NCBI GenBank assembly: GCA_943370215.1
Contig: CALRQC020000004.1
Coordinates: 124,001 to 188,000, forward strand
Origin: Niveispirillum sp943370215
GTDB lineage: Bacteria; Pseudomonadota; Alphaproteobacteria; Azospirillales; Azospirillaceae
DNA: 64,000 nucleotides
Reading direction: 5' to 3'
Shown here: in pieces, positions 25,058 through 32,374 of the stretch
Layout: every line of letters starts with the position of its first letter
Numbering within the stretch: position 1 is the stretch's first letter
The notes under the pieces: generated by a model
What the model was told of the DNA's origin: nothing
The model's input: the letters and a program-made list of their open reading frames with translations, nothing else
Databases searched by the model: none
Made by a program: the position numbers and the translations under genes

Positions 25058-26227
25058 CTAACCTGCAATTTCGGCAAAGGCAAGGCGCCGAGCTTCCCCA
25101 TCCGCCGCCATCACGTCGGTCAGGGTGGTGACCGGCGAGGGACCAAGCAACGTCAATGTGCGCTCAACCACACGAACAATATCCAGGAAGCCGATGCGGC
25201 CTTGCAGAAAGGCCGCCACCGCCACCTCATTGGCCGCGTTCAGCACTGTAGGGGCCGACCCACCGGCACGCAAGGCTTCCCTGGCCAGCGAGAGAGCGGG
25301 GAAGCGCACCGGGTCGGGCGCCTGGAAGTCCAACCGCCCGGCCCTGATCAGGTCCAGCCGGTCGCCCGGCGTGGCAATCCGTTCCGGCCAGGCCAGTGCC
25401 ACGGCGATGGGGGTACGCATATCCGGCGTGCCCAACTGGGCCAGCACGGAGCCATCGATATATTCGACCAGGCTGTGAACAACCGATTGCGGATGGACCA
25501 GCACATCGATGCGCGCTTCCGGCATGGCGAACAAATGATGGGCTTCAATCAGCTCCAGCCCCTTGTTCATCATGCTGGCACTGTCGACGGAAATCTTGGC
25601 CCCCATCGACCAGTTCGGATGGGCGCAGGCCTGGGCCGGTGTCATGGCCCGCATTTCTTCCAGGCTTTTTTCCCGGAACGGACCGCCAGAGGCGGTCAAT
25701 ACCAGACGCGAGACCGCGTCGCGCCGCTTTTCGTCGAAGACCTGGAAAATGGCGCTATGTTCGCTATCCACCGGCAACAGGGTGGCGCCGTGGCGACGCA
25801 CCGCCTGCATCACCAGATCGCCGGCGCAAACCAGCACTTCCTTATTCGCGAAGGCCACAGTGGCGCCGCGTTCAATGGCCGCGAGCGTGGGGGCCAGGCC
25901 GGCGGCGCCAACAATGGCCGCCATCACCCAATCTGCCGGGCGGCGGGCAGCTTCCACCACCGCATCAGCCCCGGCCGCCGCTTCAATGCCCGTTCCCGCC
26001 AGCGCCTCGCACAGGGCTGAATAATGGGCAGGGTCGGCGACCACAGCCAGCCTGGCCCGCAGCAGCTTCGCCTGCGCCGCCAGCTTGGCCACATTGGCAT
26101 TGCCAACCAGCGCCTCCACCGAAAAGCGATCGGCATAGGCAGCCAGCAACTCGACCGTGTTGGAACCAACGGAACCCGTACTGCCCAGCACCGTCACCCG
26201 TCGTGCGGGGGCTGCCTTTACCACCAT
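25058..26227 (-). CDS. dxr: 1-deoxy-D-xylulose 5-phosphate reductoisomerase
   Basis: The 389-residue enzyme makes MEP, the committed step of non-mevalonate isoprenoid synthesis, and so feeds UppS downstream in metabolism. NADPH site VTVLGSTGSVGSNTVELL; the metal and substrate region is LLPVDSEHSAIFQ; then TASGGPFR and NWSMGAKISVDSASMMNKGLELIEAHHLF. The ATG at 26227 overlaps the cdsA 3' end by 10 nt and has GGGAGAG upstream; a GTG at 26236 is the alternative. Length is normal. Confidence 0.97.
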   Translation of the reverse strand: MVVKAAPARRVTVLGSTGSVGSNTVELLAAYADRFSVEALVGNANVAKLAAQAKLLRARLAVVADPAHYSALCEALAGTGIEAAAGADAVVEAARRPADWVMAAIVGAAGLAPTLAAIERGATVAFANKEVLVCAGDLVMQAVRRHGATLLPVDSEHSAIFQVFDEKRRDAVSRLVLTASGGPFREKSLEEMRAMTPAQACAHPNWSMGAKISVDSASMMNKGLELIEAHHLFAMPEARIDVLVHPQSVVHSLVEYIDGSVLAQLGTPDMRTPIAVALAWPERIATPGDRLDLIRAGRLDFQAPDPVRFPALSLAREALRAGGSAPTVLNAANEVAVAAFLQGRIGFLDIVRVVERTLTLLGPSPVTTLTDVMAADGEARRLAFAEIAG

Positions 26228-27048
26228 TGCAACCACTCTCCCGCCAGACCATGGATCAGCGCGAACAGCGGGGCAGCAAAGATCAGACCGTCGATGCGGT
26301 CCAGAATGCCACCATGGCCGGGGATCAGCCGGCCGCTATCCTTCATGTCCACGCGGCGCTTCATATGCGATTCGAACAGGTCGCCCGCCTGGCCCGCCAC
26401 GGCCAACAGGGCGCCAATGATCAGGGCCAACCAGGGCTTTTCCGCGCCCGCCCAACTGGCGACACCAAAGCCTGCCAGGGCCGCAGAAATCATGCCACCG
26501 ATCAGGCCGGCCCAGGTTTTTTTCGGGCTGATACGCGGGGCCAGCTTGGGCCCGCCGATGGTACGTCCGGCAGCATAAGCGCCGATATCGGTGGCCCAGA
26601 TGGACAGGAGCAGGAATAGAAACAGGGAGAGACCCGCCTCCCCATTCTCCGTGCGCAGCCAGTCCAGCGACACCAGGGACAAGGCGATATAGGGAACGCC
26701 GGCCGCCAGCAGCAGCCGGTGCTGCATCCGCGTCGCCCGCGCAGCCAGATAGAGCGCTGGCGTCGCACCCAAGGCCAGCAGCACGGCGGCATGGGCGCCC
26801 GAAAACAGATCGGTCGCCACCACGGCCGCCACGGCCACCAGGGACAGGCTGAAAGGCAGACGCTGCTGCCCCGGTTCTGCCAACCGCACCCATTCGCGCA
26901 GGCCCAGCACGGCGATCAATGCAATCAGAAGGTCAAAGGCGACACTGCCCAGCCAGACAGCCGCCAATACCGGCGGCCCCAGCAGCACAGCCGACATCAC
27001 CCGCAGGGCGAGATCAGACGGGCGCTTCTTGGGGGGCGGCACGCTCAA
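26218..27048 (-). CDS. cdsA: Phosphatidate cytidylyltransferase
   Basis: The 276-residue polytopic membrane enzyme makes CDP-diacylglycerol for phospholipid synthesis. Membrane helices fill most of the protein. The CTP-transferase signature is seen as SPKKTWAGLIGGMISAAL followed by KDSGRLIPGHGGILDRIDGL. The start is uncertain: TTG at 27048 overlaps the uppS stop (TTGA) with GGGAAG just upstream, and GTG at 27042 is equally placed. No ATG fits without running deep into uppS. Confidence 0.93.
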   Translation of the reverse strand: MSVPPPKKRPSDLALRVMSAVLLGPPVLAAVWLGSVAFDLLIALIAVLGLREWVRLAEPGQQRLPFSLSLVAVAAVVATDLFSGAHAAVLLALGATPALYLAARATRMQHRLLLAAGVPYIALSLVSLDWLRTENGEAGLSLFLFLLLSIWATDIGAYAAGRTIGGPKLAPRISPKKTWAGLIGGMISAALAGFGVASWAGAEKPWLALIIGALLAVAGQAGDLFESHMKRRVDMKDSGRLIPGHGGILDRIDGLIFAAPLFALIHGLAGEWLQWW

Positions 27049-27785
27049 CGGCTTCCCACCGTGGCGCCGAAACGGCGATCGCGCCGGTGGAATTCGCGGA
27101 TGGCATCCTCCAGCTCGCGCCGGGTAAAGTCCGGCCACAGCGTATCGACGAAAACCAGCTCGGCATAGGCCAACTGCCAGAGCAGAAAATTACTGATTCG
27201 CTTTTCGCCACTGGTACGGATCATCAAATCAGGATCGGGAATATCCGAACCGGTGAACAGATGGCGGCTGAAGCTTTCCGCATTGATCTCACCGGGGGTC
27301 ATCTCTCCCCGCGCCACGGATTCGGCCATGCGGCGGGCCGCATCCACCAGTTCCTGCCGGCCCCCGTAGGAAAGGGCAAGCACCAGGGTCATTTCCCGGT
27401 TACCGGCCGTCAGGGCCTCGGAGTTCTCAATCAACGCCTGGATGTCCGGCGACAGGCGTTGCCGGTCGCCGATCACCCGCAGGCGAATGCCATTCTTGTG
27501 CAGCTTGGCAATCTCCCCACGAAGATAGAAGCGCAGCAGTTGCATGAGGGTGGAAACCTCATCCTCCGGCCGACTCCAATTCTCCGTTGAGAAGCTATAG
27601 AGGGTCAGGTAGCGCACACCCAATTCGCGTGCGCCCTCAATCGCGTTGCGGACGGCCTCCACCCCACGCTTATGACCGGCGGTACGCGGCAAGCCGCGCG
27701 CCGTCGCCCAGCGGCCATTACCATCCATGATGATGGCAATGTGCGCCGGCGGCGGACCGAAACCCTGGCTGTCGGTGCCGTGCAT
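27045..27785 (-). CDS. uppS: Undecaprenyl diphosphate synthase
   Basis: The 246-residue cis-prenyltransferase builds the C55 lipid carrier for peptidoglycan and glycan synthesis. The catalytic Asp is in IAIIMDGNGRWA, followed by GHKRGVEAVRN, LTLYSFSTENW and the C-terminal IRTSGEKRISNFLLWQ. The ATG at 27785 has GGGAAGGGA upstream. It is followed directly by cdsA with a 4-nt overlap and preceded by frr with 31 nt between. Confidence 0.97.
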   Translation of the reverse strand: MHGTDSQGFGPPPAHIAIIMDGNGRWATARGLPRTAGHKRGVEAVRNAIEGARELGVRYLTLYSFSTENWSRPEDEVSTLMQLLRFYLRGEIAKLHKNGIRLRVIGDRQRLSPDIQALIENSEALTAGNREMTLVLALSYGGRQELVDAARRMAESVARGEMTPGEINAESFSRHLFTGSDIPDPDLMIRTSGEKRISNFLLWQLAYAELVFVDTLWPDFTRRELEDAIREFHRRDRRFGATVGSR

Positions 27786-27816
27786 GACGGGCCGATCCCT
27801 TCCCCTCTGCCGATCT

Positions 27817-28374
27817 TCAGACCTGCAGAATTTCCTTTTCCTTGGTCGCCAGCGCCTCATCAATCTTCTTGATGTGGGCGTCGGTCGCGGTCTGAATCTT
27901 GTCCGACAGGCCCTTCAGCTCGTCTTCGGACAGGTCGCCATCCTTCTGGGCCTTCTTGGCGGCATCCATGCCGTCGCGGCGCACGTTGCGCACGGCAACG
28001 CGGGTCTGCTCGGCATATTTGGCGGCGACCTTGGTCAGCTCCTTGCGGCGCTCCGAATTCAATTCCGGAATCGGCACGCGGATGGTGGAACCCTCCGTCT
28101 GCGGATTAAGCCCCAGGCCGCTTTCACGAATGGCCTTTTCCACCGCCTTCACCGTGCTGCGGTCGAACACCTGCACAGAGATCAGGCGCGGTTCCGGCAC
28201 ACTGACATTGGCCACCTGGTTCAGTGGCACGGTCGAGCCATAGGCCTCGACCACCACCGGTTCCAGCAGGTTGGCGGAAGCGCGGCCGGTGCGCAGACCG
28301 GCAAATTCCTTGCGAAGGGTTTCCAGGGCGCCGGCCATGCGGCGTTCCATGTCCTTAAGGTCGGGAGCGGCCAC
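27817..28374 (-). CDS. frr: Ribosome recycling factor
   Basis: The 185-residue protein splits post-termination ribosomes together with EF-G. It is a three-helix bundle with an inserted beta domain. Diagnostic stretches are LRTGRASANLLEPV, GSTVPLNQVANVSVPEPR and RVAVRNVRRDGMDAAKKAQKDG. The start is a GTG at 28374 with AGAGG 6 nt upstream, and the first codon lies 1 nt after the pyrH stop. Length equals the family norm. Confidence 0.97.
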   Translation of the reverse strand: MAAPDLKDMERRMAGALETLRKEFAGLRTGRASANLLEPVVVEAYGSTVPLNQVANVSVPEPRLISVQVFDRSTVKAVEKAIRESGLGLNPQTEGSTIRVPIPELNSERRKELTKVAAKYAEQTRVAVRNVRRDGMDAAKKAQKDGDLSEDELKGLSDKIQTATDAHIKKIDEALATKEKEILQV

Positions 28375-28375
28375 C

Positions 28376-29101
28376 TTATGCCTCTTCGGTTATGATGGTG
28401 AACTTGCCCCGCCCGCCCATGACCTCGGCGAAGGCGCCGTCGGTCACGATGGAGAATACCAGGATCGGAATCTTGTTCTCGCGGGCAAGCGAGATTGCCG
28501 ACGCGTCCATCACGGCCAGATCGCGCGACAATACATCGAGATAGGTGAGGCGATCATAACGGATCGCGTCCTTCACCTTCTTCGGATCGGCGCTATAGAC
28601 GCCATCCACCTTGGTTGCCTTCAGCAGCGCATCGCAGCCCATTTCAGAGGCGCGCAGTGCCGCAGCGGTATCGGTGGTGAAGAAGGGATTGCCGGTGCCG
28701 GCGGCGAAAATCACCACCCGGCCCTTTTCCATATGCCGTTCCGCCCGACGACGGATATAGGGTTCGCAGACACTGGCCATGGGAATGGCCGACTGCACGC
28801 GGGTCGGCACGCCGGCCTTTTCCAGGGCATTCTGCACGGCCAGTGCGTTCATCACCGTGGCCAGCATTCCCATGTAATCGGCGGTCGCGCGTTCCATGCC
28901 TGACGCAGCGCCGGAAATACCCCGGAAGATATTTCCGCCGCCAATGACGGCGCAAACCTCCACCCCCATCTCGATGACCGCCTTGATCTCCCGCGCCATC
29001 CGGTCGACGACGTTGGGGTCAAGTCCATATTCCCGTTCGCCCATCAGGGCTTCGCCAGAGAGCTTCAGCAAAACGCGCTTGTATCGGGCGGCAGCGGGCA
29101 C
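28376..29101 (-). CDS. pyrH: UMP kinase
   Basis: The 241-residue hexameric amino-acid-kinase-fold enzyme phosphorylates UMP to UDP. Seen are RVLLKLSGEALMG, VCAVIGGGNIFRG, YMGMLATVMNALAVQ, GTGNPFFTTDTAAALRA and the KVDGVYSADPKK motif. I chose the GTG at 29101 (AAGGA about 9 nt upstream) because the family begins there; the open frame upstream of it is not conserved-looking. The gene follows a hairpin that separates it from tsf. Confidence 0.96.
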   Translation of the reverse strand: MPAAARYKRVLLKLSGEALMGEREYGLDPNVVDRMAREIKAVIEMGVEVCAVIGGGNIFRGISGAASGMERATADYMGMLATVMNALAVQNALEKAGVPTRVQSAIPMASVCEPYIRRRAERHMEKGRVVIFAAGTGNPFFTTDTAAALRASEMGCDALLKATKVDGVYSADPKKVKDAIRYDRLTYLDVLSRDLAVMDASAISLARENKIPILVFSIVTDGAFAEVMGGRGKFTIITEEA

Positions 29102-29138
29102 GGGGTTGGTCCTTTCGATCAGGGAATGCAGGGCAAAA

Positions 29139-29163
29139 CCGGGCGGGAAAAGCTCCCGCCCGG
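29139..29163 (-). terminator. Rho-independent terminator or attenuator after tsf
   Basis: On the minus strand a 10-bp stem (CCGGGCGGGA / TCCCGCCCGG) with a 5-nt loop is followed by TTTTGCC. It lies between tsf and pyrH, so the downstream genes may receive reduced read-through or use their own promoter. Confidence 0.75.
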
Positions 29164-29240
29164 ATTGGCAGACTTCTACCGGCACCCGTCAGGTACCGGC
29201 CTCCTAAATCCCGATTGCGGCGGGATTCAGGCGGCGTGCA

Positions 29241-30164
29241 TCAGCGGGCCATCGAAGCCACTTCGGCCGCGAAGTCCGTCGCTTCCTTCTCGATGCCTTC
29301 GCCCAACTGGAAGCGGACGAAGCCGGTCAGCACCACCGGAGCGCCCACGTCCTTGGCAGCGTTCTCCACGACCTTACGGATCTTGGTTTCGCCGTCGATG
29401 ACGTAGAGCTGCTCCAGCAGCACCACTTCTTCATAGTACTTGCGGATGCGGCCTTCGACCATCTTCTCGATGATGTTCTCCGGCTTGCCGCTCGCACGGG
29501 CCTGTTCGACCAGAACGGCGCGCTCACGATCCAGGTTGGCGGTGCTGACGTCGGCAACATCCAGGGCTTCCGGACGGGCGGCGGCAACATGCATGGCGAT
29601 CTGCTTGCCCAGATCAGCCAGCTTGGCCTTGTCGCCCGTGGATTCCAGAGCAACCAGCACGCCGATCTTGCCCAGGCCGGGAGCCAGCGCGGAGTGAACA
29701 TAGGAGGCGACAATGCCATCCTTCACTTCCAGCTTGGCGATACGGCGCAGGTTCATGTTCTCGCCGATGGTGGCGACCAGATGGGTCAGCTCTTCGGCAA
29801 CGGTGCGGCCGGTGCCCGGATAGGCGGTGCCCTTCAGCGACTCGATATCGCCATTGCTGTCGACAGCCAGCTTGGTCACGGTGGTAACAGCACCCTGGAA
29901 GGCGTCGTTACGGGCAACGAAGTCGGTTTCGGCGTTCAGCTCGATGGCAGCGCCAACCACGCCGTTGGCGGCAACGCCAACCAGACCTTCGGCAGCGACG
30001 CGGCCGGACTTCTTGGCAGCGGCGGCGAGGCCCTTCTTGCGCAGCCAGTCGACGGCGGCTTCAGTGTCACCGGCGGTTTCGGCCAGTGCCTTCTTGCAGT
30101 CCATCATGCCGGCACCGGTCTTCTCGCGCAGCTCCTTGACGAGCGCAGCAGTGATCTCGGCCAT
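29241..30164 (-). CDS. tsf: Translation elongation factor Ts
   Basis: The 307-residue nucleotide exchange factor for EF-Tu has an N-terminal UBA domain (ALVKELREKTGAGMMDCKKAL, with the invariant TGAGMMDCK). Core dimerisation-like halves contain ETDFVARND and LVALEST, and IEKMVEGRIRKYYEE follows. The ATG at 30164 has GAGAGG upstream. It follows rpsB, the universal order, with a strong hairpin in the 154-base gap. Confidence 0.98.
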   Translation of the reverse strand: MAEITAALVKELREKTGAGMMDCKKALAETAGDTEAAVDWLRKKGLAAAAKKSGRVAAEGLVGVAANGVVGAAIELNAETDFVARNDAFQGAVTTVTKLAVDSNGDIESLKGTAYPGTGRTVAEELTHLVATIGENMNLRRIAKLEVKDGIVASYVHSALAPGLGKIGVLVALESTGDKAKLADLGKQIAMHVAAARPEALDVADVSTANLDRERAVLVEQARASGKPENIIEKMVEGRIRKYYEEVVLLEQLYVIDGETKIRKVVENAAKDVGAPVVLTGFVRFQLGEGIEKEATDFAAEVASMAR

Positions 30165-30267
30165 AATTCGCCTCTCTATCCGCTAGGATTGGTGGGTCAT
30201 CGTCAAAAACGGGTGAGCAACCACCGCAGCGAATGCCGCGATGGTTGCCAACCCCTGAACAGCACAA

Positions 30268-30305
30268 CGGCCGGACCGCCCCCGAGATCGGGTACGGCCC
30301 GGCCG
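30268..30305. promoter_or_regulatory. Strong hairpin in the rpsB-tsf gap
   Basis: CGGCCGGACCG pairs with CGGCCCGGCCG, and an inner CCCGA / TCGGG extends the stem. It begins 13 nt after the rpsB stop. There is no U-run, so it is more likely an RNA stabiliser or partial attenuator between the two genes than a full terminator. Confidence 0.6.
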
Positions 30306-30318
30306 CGGTCACTCAAAC

Positions 30319-31098
30319 TCAGGCCTGGGCCTCAGCCGCCACTTCCTCGGGCAGCACTTCGACCGGGGCTTCTTCCTGGGCGCCGACATCGATGCCAGCG
30401 GCCGACATTTCAGCCTGCAGGCCGTCCAGCACGGAACCGGCCAGCAGATCGCAATAGGTCTCAATGGCGCGCAGGGCGTCATCATTGCCCGGCACCGGGA
30501 AGGTGATGCCGTCCGGATCGCTGTTGCTGTCGACGATGGCGACAACCGGGATACCCAGCTTGTTGGCTTCCTGGATGGCCAGGCTTTCCTTGTTGGTGTC
30601 GATGATCACCAGCAGGTCGGGCAGGCCGCCCATATCACGGATACCGCCCAGCGCGCGCTCCAGCTTATCGCGGTCGCGGGTCATGTTGAGCAGTTCCTTC
30701 TTGGTGCGGCCGGAGCCTTCACCAGAGGCCAGCGCCTCGTCCATTTCCTTCAGGCGACGGATGGACTGGGAGATCGTCTTCCAGTTGGTCAGCATACCGC
30801 CGAGCCAACGATGGTTGACATAGTACTGACCGCAACGCTTGGCAGCCTCGGCCACCTTTTCCTGGGCGGCGCGCTTGGTGCCAACGAACAGCACGCGACC
30901 ACCGCCGGCAACCACGTCACGAACAGCCTGCATCGAGCGATGCAGCATCGGAACGGTCTGCTCCAGGTCGATGATGTGCACGCCATTGCGCACGCCGAAG
31001 AGGAACGGGGCCATCTTCGGGTTCCAGCGACGGGTGTGGTGACCGAAGTGGACGCCAGCTTCGAGGAGCTGACGCATGGTAAAGGTCGGCATAGCCAT
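30319..31098 (-). CDS. rpsB: 30S ribosomal protein S2
   Basis: The 259-residue S2 protein begins MPTFTMRQLLEAGVHFGHHTRRWNP-like after two N-terminal residues. It carries RNGVHIIDLEQTVPML, LFVGTKRAAQEKV, YVNHRWLGGMLTNWKTI and PDLLVIIDTNKESLAI. The ATG at 31098 has AAAAGGA 8 nt upstream. A leader of roughly 250 bases precedes it, with no gene. The C-terminus carries an acidic Glu/Ala-rich tail typical of alphaproteobacteria. It is first in the long translation/envelope gene string. Confidence 0.98.
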   Translation of the reverse strand: MAMPTFTMRQLLEAGVHFGHHTRRWNPKMAPFLFGVRNGVHIIDLEQTVPMLHRSMQAVRDVVAGGGRVLFVGTKRAAQEKVAEAAKRCGQYYVNHRWLGGMLTNWKTISQSIRRLKEMDEALASGEGSGRTKKELLNMTRDRDKLERALGGIRDMGGLPDLLVIIDTNKESLAIQEANKLGIPVVAIVDSNSDPDGITFPVPGNDDALRAIETYCDLLAGSVLDGLQAEMSAAGIDVGAQEEAPVEVLPEEVAAEAQA

Positions 31099-31349
31099 AG
31101 GAAAAGTCCTTTTCCGGTTCTTCCTCCGTGGGCGACGTCCACCCGGCATCATGCTGGGCAAACACCGGACCGATGCTGATACCACCTGCAGAAGTTCCGA
31201 CAGGTACAAGTATCCGCACCGCAAGCCCACGTGTGGGATTAACGATGGGCCGTGGAATAGCGCAGGCGGCGGCGCATTGCAACCCCGCCCGGCCGCGATT
31301 TTAGCCCGCCGGACCCGTCGACACCGCATGGCGGAGGCAAATCGGCGGA

Positions 31350-31590
31350 TTATCCGGTATTTTTCAAAGCCTTCAGGGCTGCCTGGGCTTCCTTGTGTTT
31401 GGGTTCCAGGGCCAGGGCGCGGCGATAAGCCTGCGCCGCCGCGACCTTGTCGCCCAGGACCCGATAGATCTGGCCCAAGCGCTAAGGGGCGGAAGGACGA
31501 TAATTGGTGCCATTGACCCAGGCGGGGCCCGCCAGCAGGCACAACAGCGAATCGCGCCCTGCCTCCAGGTTGCGCCCGGTGACGGCGGGA
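31350..31590 (-). pseudogene. Broken TPR-repeat protein gene
   Basis: The last part reads RLGQIYRVLGDKVAAAQAYR then RALALEPKHKEAQAALKALK, a clear tetratricopeptide repeat ending at a TAA (31350-31352). In the same frame directly before it is a TAG stop, preceded by LLAGPAWVNGTNYRPSAP, which reads naturally into the TPR if the stop is ignored. Farther upstream a possible signal-like start, MVRLSTCLVLC, lies in another frame. A nonsense mutation plus at least one frameshift therefore seem to have killed the gene. The left limit given is approximate. What the intact protein did is unknown. Confidence 0.6.
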
Positions 31591-31787
31591 CATGGCGGGC
31601 ACCCCGGTGCAGAGGACCAGGCAGGTCGATAACCTGACCATGAGCCGTGGCGGAATGATGGCGGAACAGGTGCAATCGGATGGAGCCATCAGAACAGGTC
31701 GGCCATGTCTTGGCAGGGCCGCAACGGTGCCGTATGGTCCGCGCCCATCATAAAACACGCAGCCCCTTCCATACAGCCTACGGTAAC

Positions 31788-32351
31788 ATGACTCTCCCTG
31801 CCGCAACACCCGCCGAACTTGACCTGTTGACGGGCTTCCTGCGCCTGCAGGCCGAGGGCGGGACGCCGCCGACCCCTTACTGGATCAGCGCTGACGCCCT
31901 GCCGGAGACGGCGCGGCAGTTGCTGACCCATGATCACGGCATGACCGCCACGCTGGAGGCCTTCTGGGGTGAGCGGATGCGCCTCACCGTACTGCATACG
32001 GCAGAAGAGGCACGGCGTCTGCGCCGGCACGTCCTGCTGAGCGGCGCGGATAGCGACACGCCGGCAGAGCTGGGGCTGATCGAGATGCATTTGGATGTGC
32101 TGCCGACGGCGGCGCTGTTTGCCGTGCGGCAACGGCGCATCCCCTTTGGCGCCATCCTGTCCGCCTGTGGCGTCAGTTTCCGCAGCCAGCCGGCCGGCTT
32201 CCTGGCCCTGACTGCGGATAAGGGTATCGCCCGGCTGCTGCGGTTGCAGCCGGGCGATATTGTCCATGGGCGGGCGACCACCCTTTACGACACACACGGC
32301 CAGATGCTGGCCACGGCGGTGGAACTGCTCAGCGGCCACCACCCGGCCTGA
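31788..32351 (+). CDS. Unknown protein, possibly chorismate lyase/UTRA-like fold
   Basis: The 187-residue soluble protein has no signal peptide. The middle and C-terminal part (IEMHLDVLPTAALFAVRQRR, then IPFGAILSACGVSF, then LQPGDIVHGRATTLYD) resembles the alternating strand pattern of UbiC/UTRA ligand-binding domains, where an Arg- and Glu-containing pocket binds small acids. This is a fold-level guess only. The ATG at 31788 has GGTAAC just before it, a weak ribosome binding site. It converges on the RTX gene, with a terminator between. Confidence 0.5.
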   Translation: MTLPAATPAELDLLTGFLRLQAEGGTPPTPYWISADALPETARQLLTHDHGMTATLEAFWGERMRLTVLHTAEEARRLRRHVLLSGADSDTPAELGLIEMHLDVLPTAALFAVRQRRIPFGAILSACGVSFRSQPAGFLALTADKGIARLLRLQPGDIVHGRATTLYDTHGQMLATAVELLSGHHPA

Positions 32352-32353
32352 AC

Positions 32354-32374
32354 CGGGTGGGAGATAACCACCCG
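32354..32374. terminator. Bidirectional hairpin terminator
   Basis: A 7-bp GC stem (CGGGTGG / CCACCCG) with a 7-nt loop fills the 23-base gap between the unknown plus-strand gene and the RTX gene on the minus strand. T-rich flanks are short. Confidence 0.6.
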
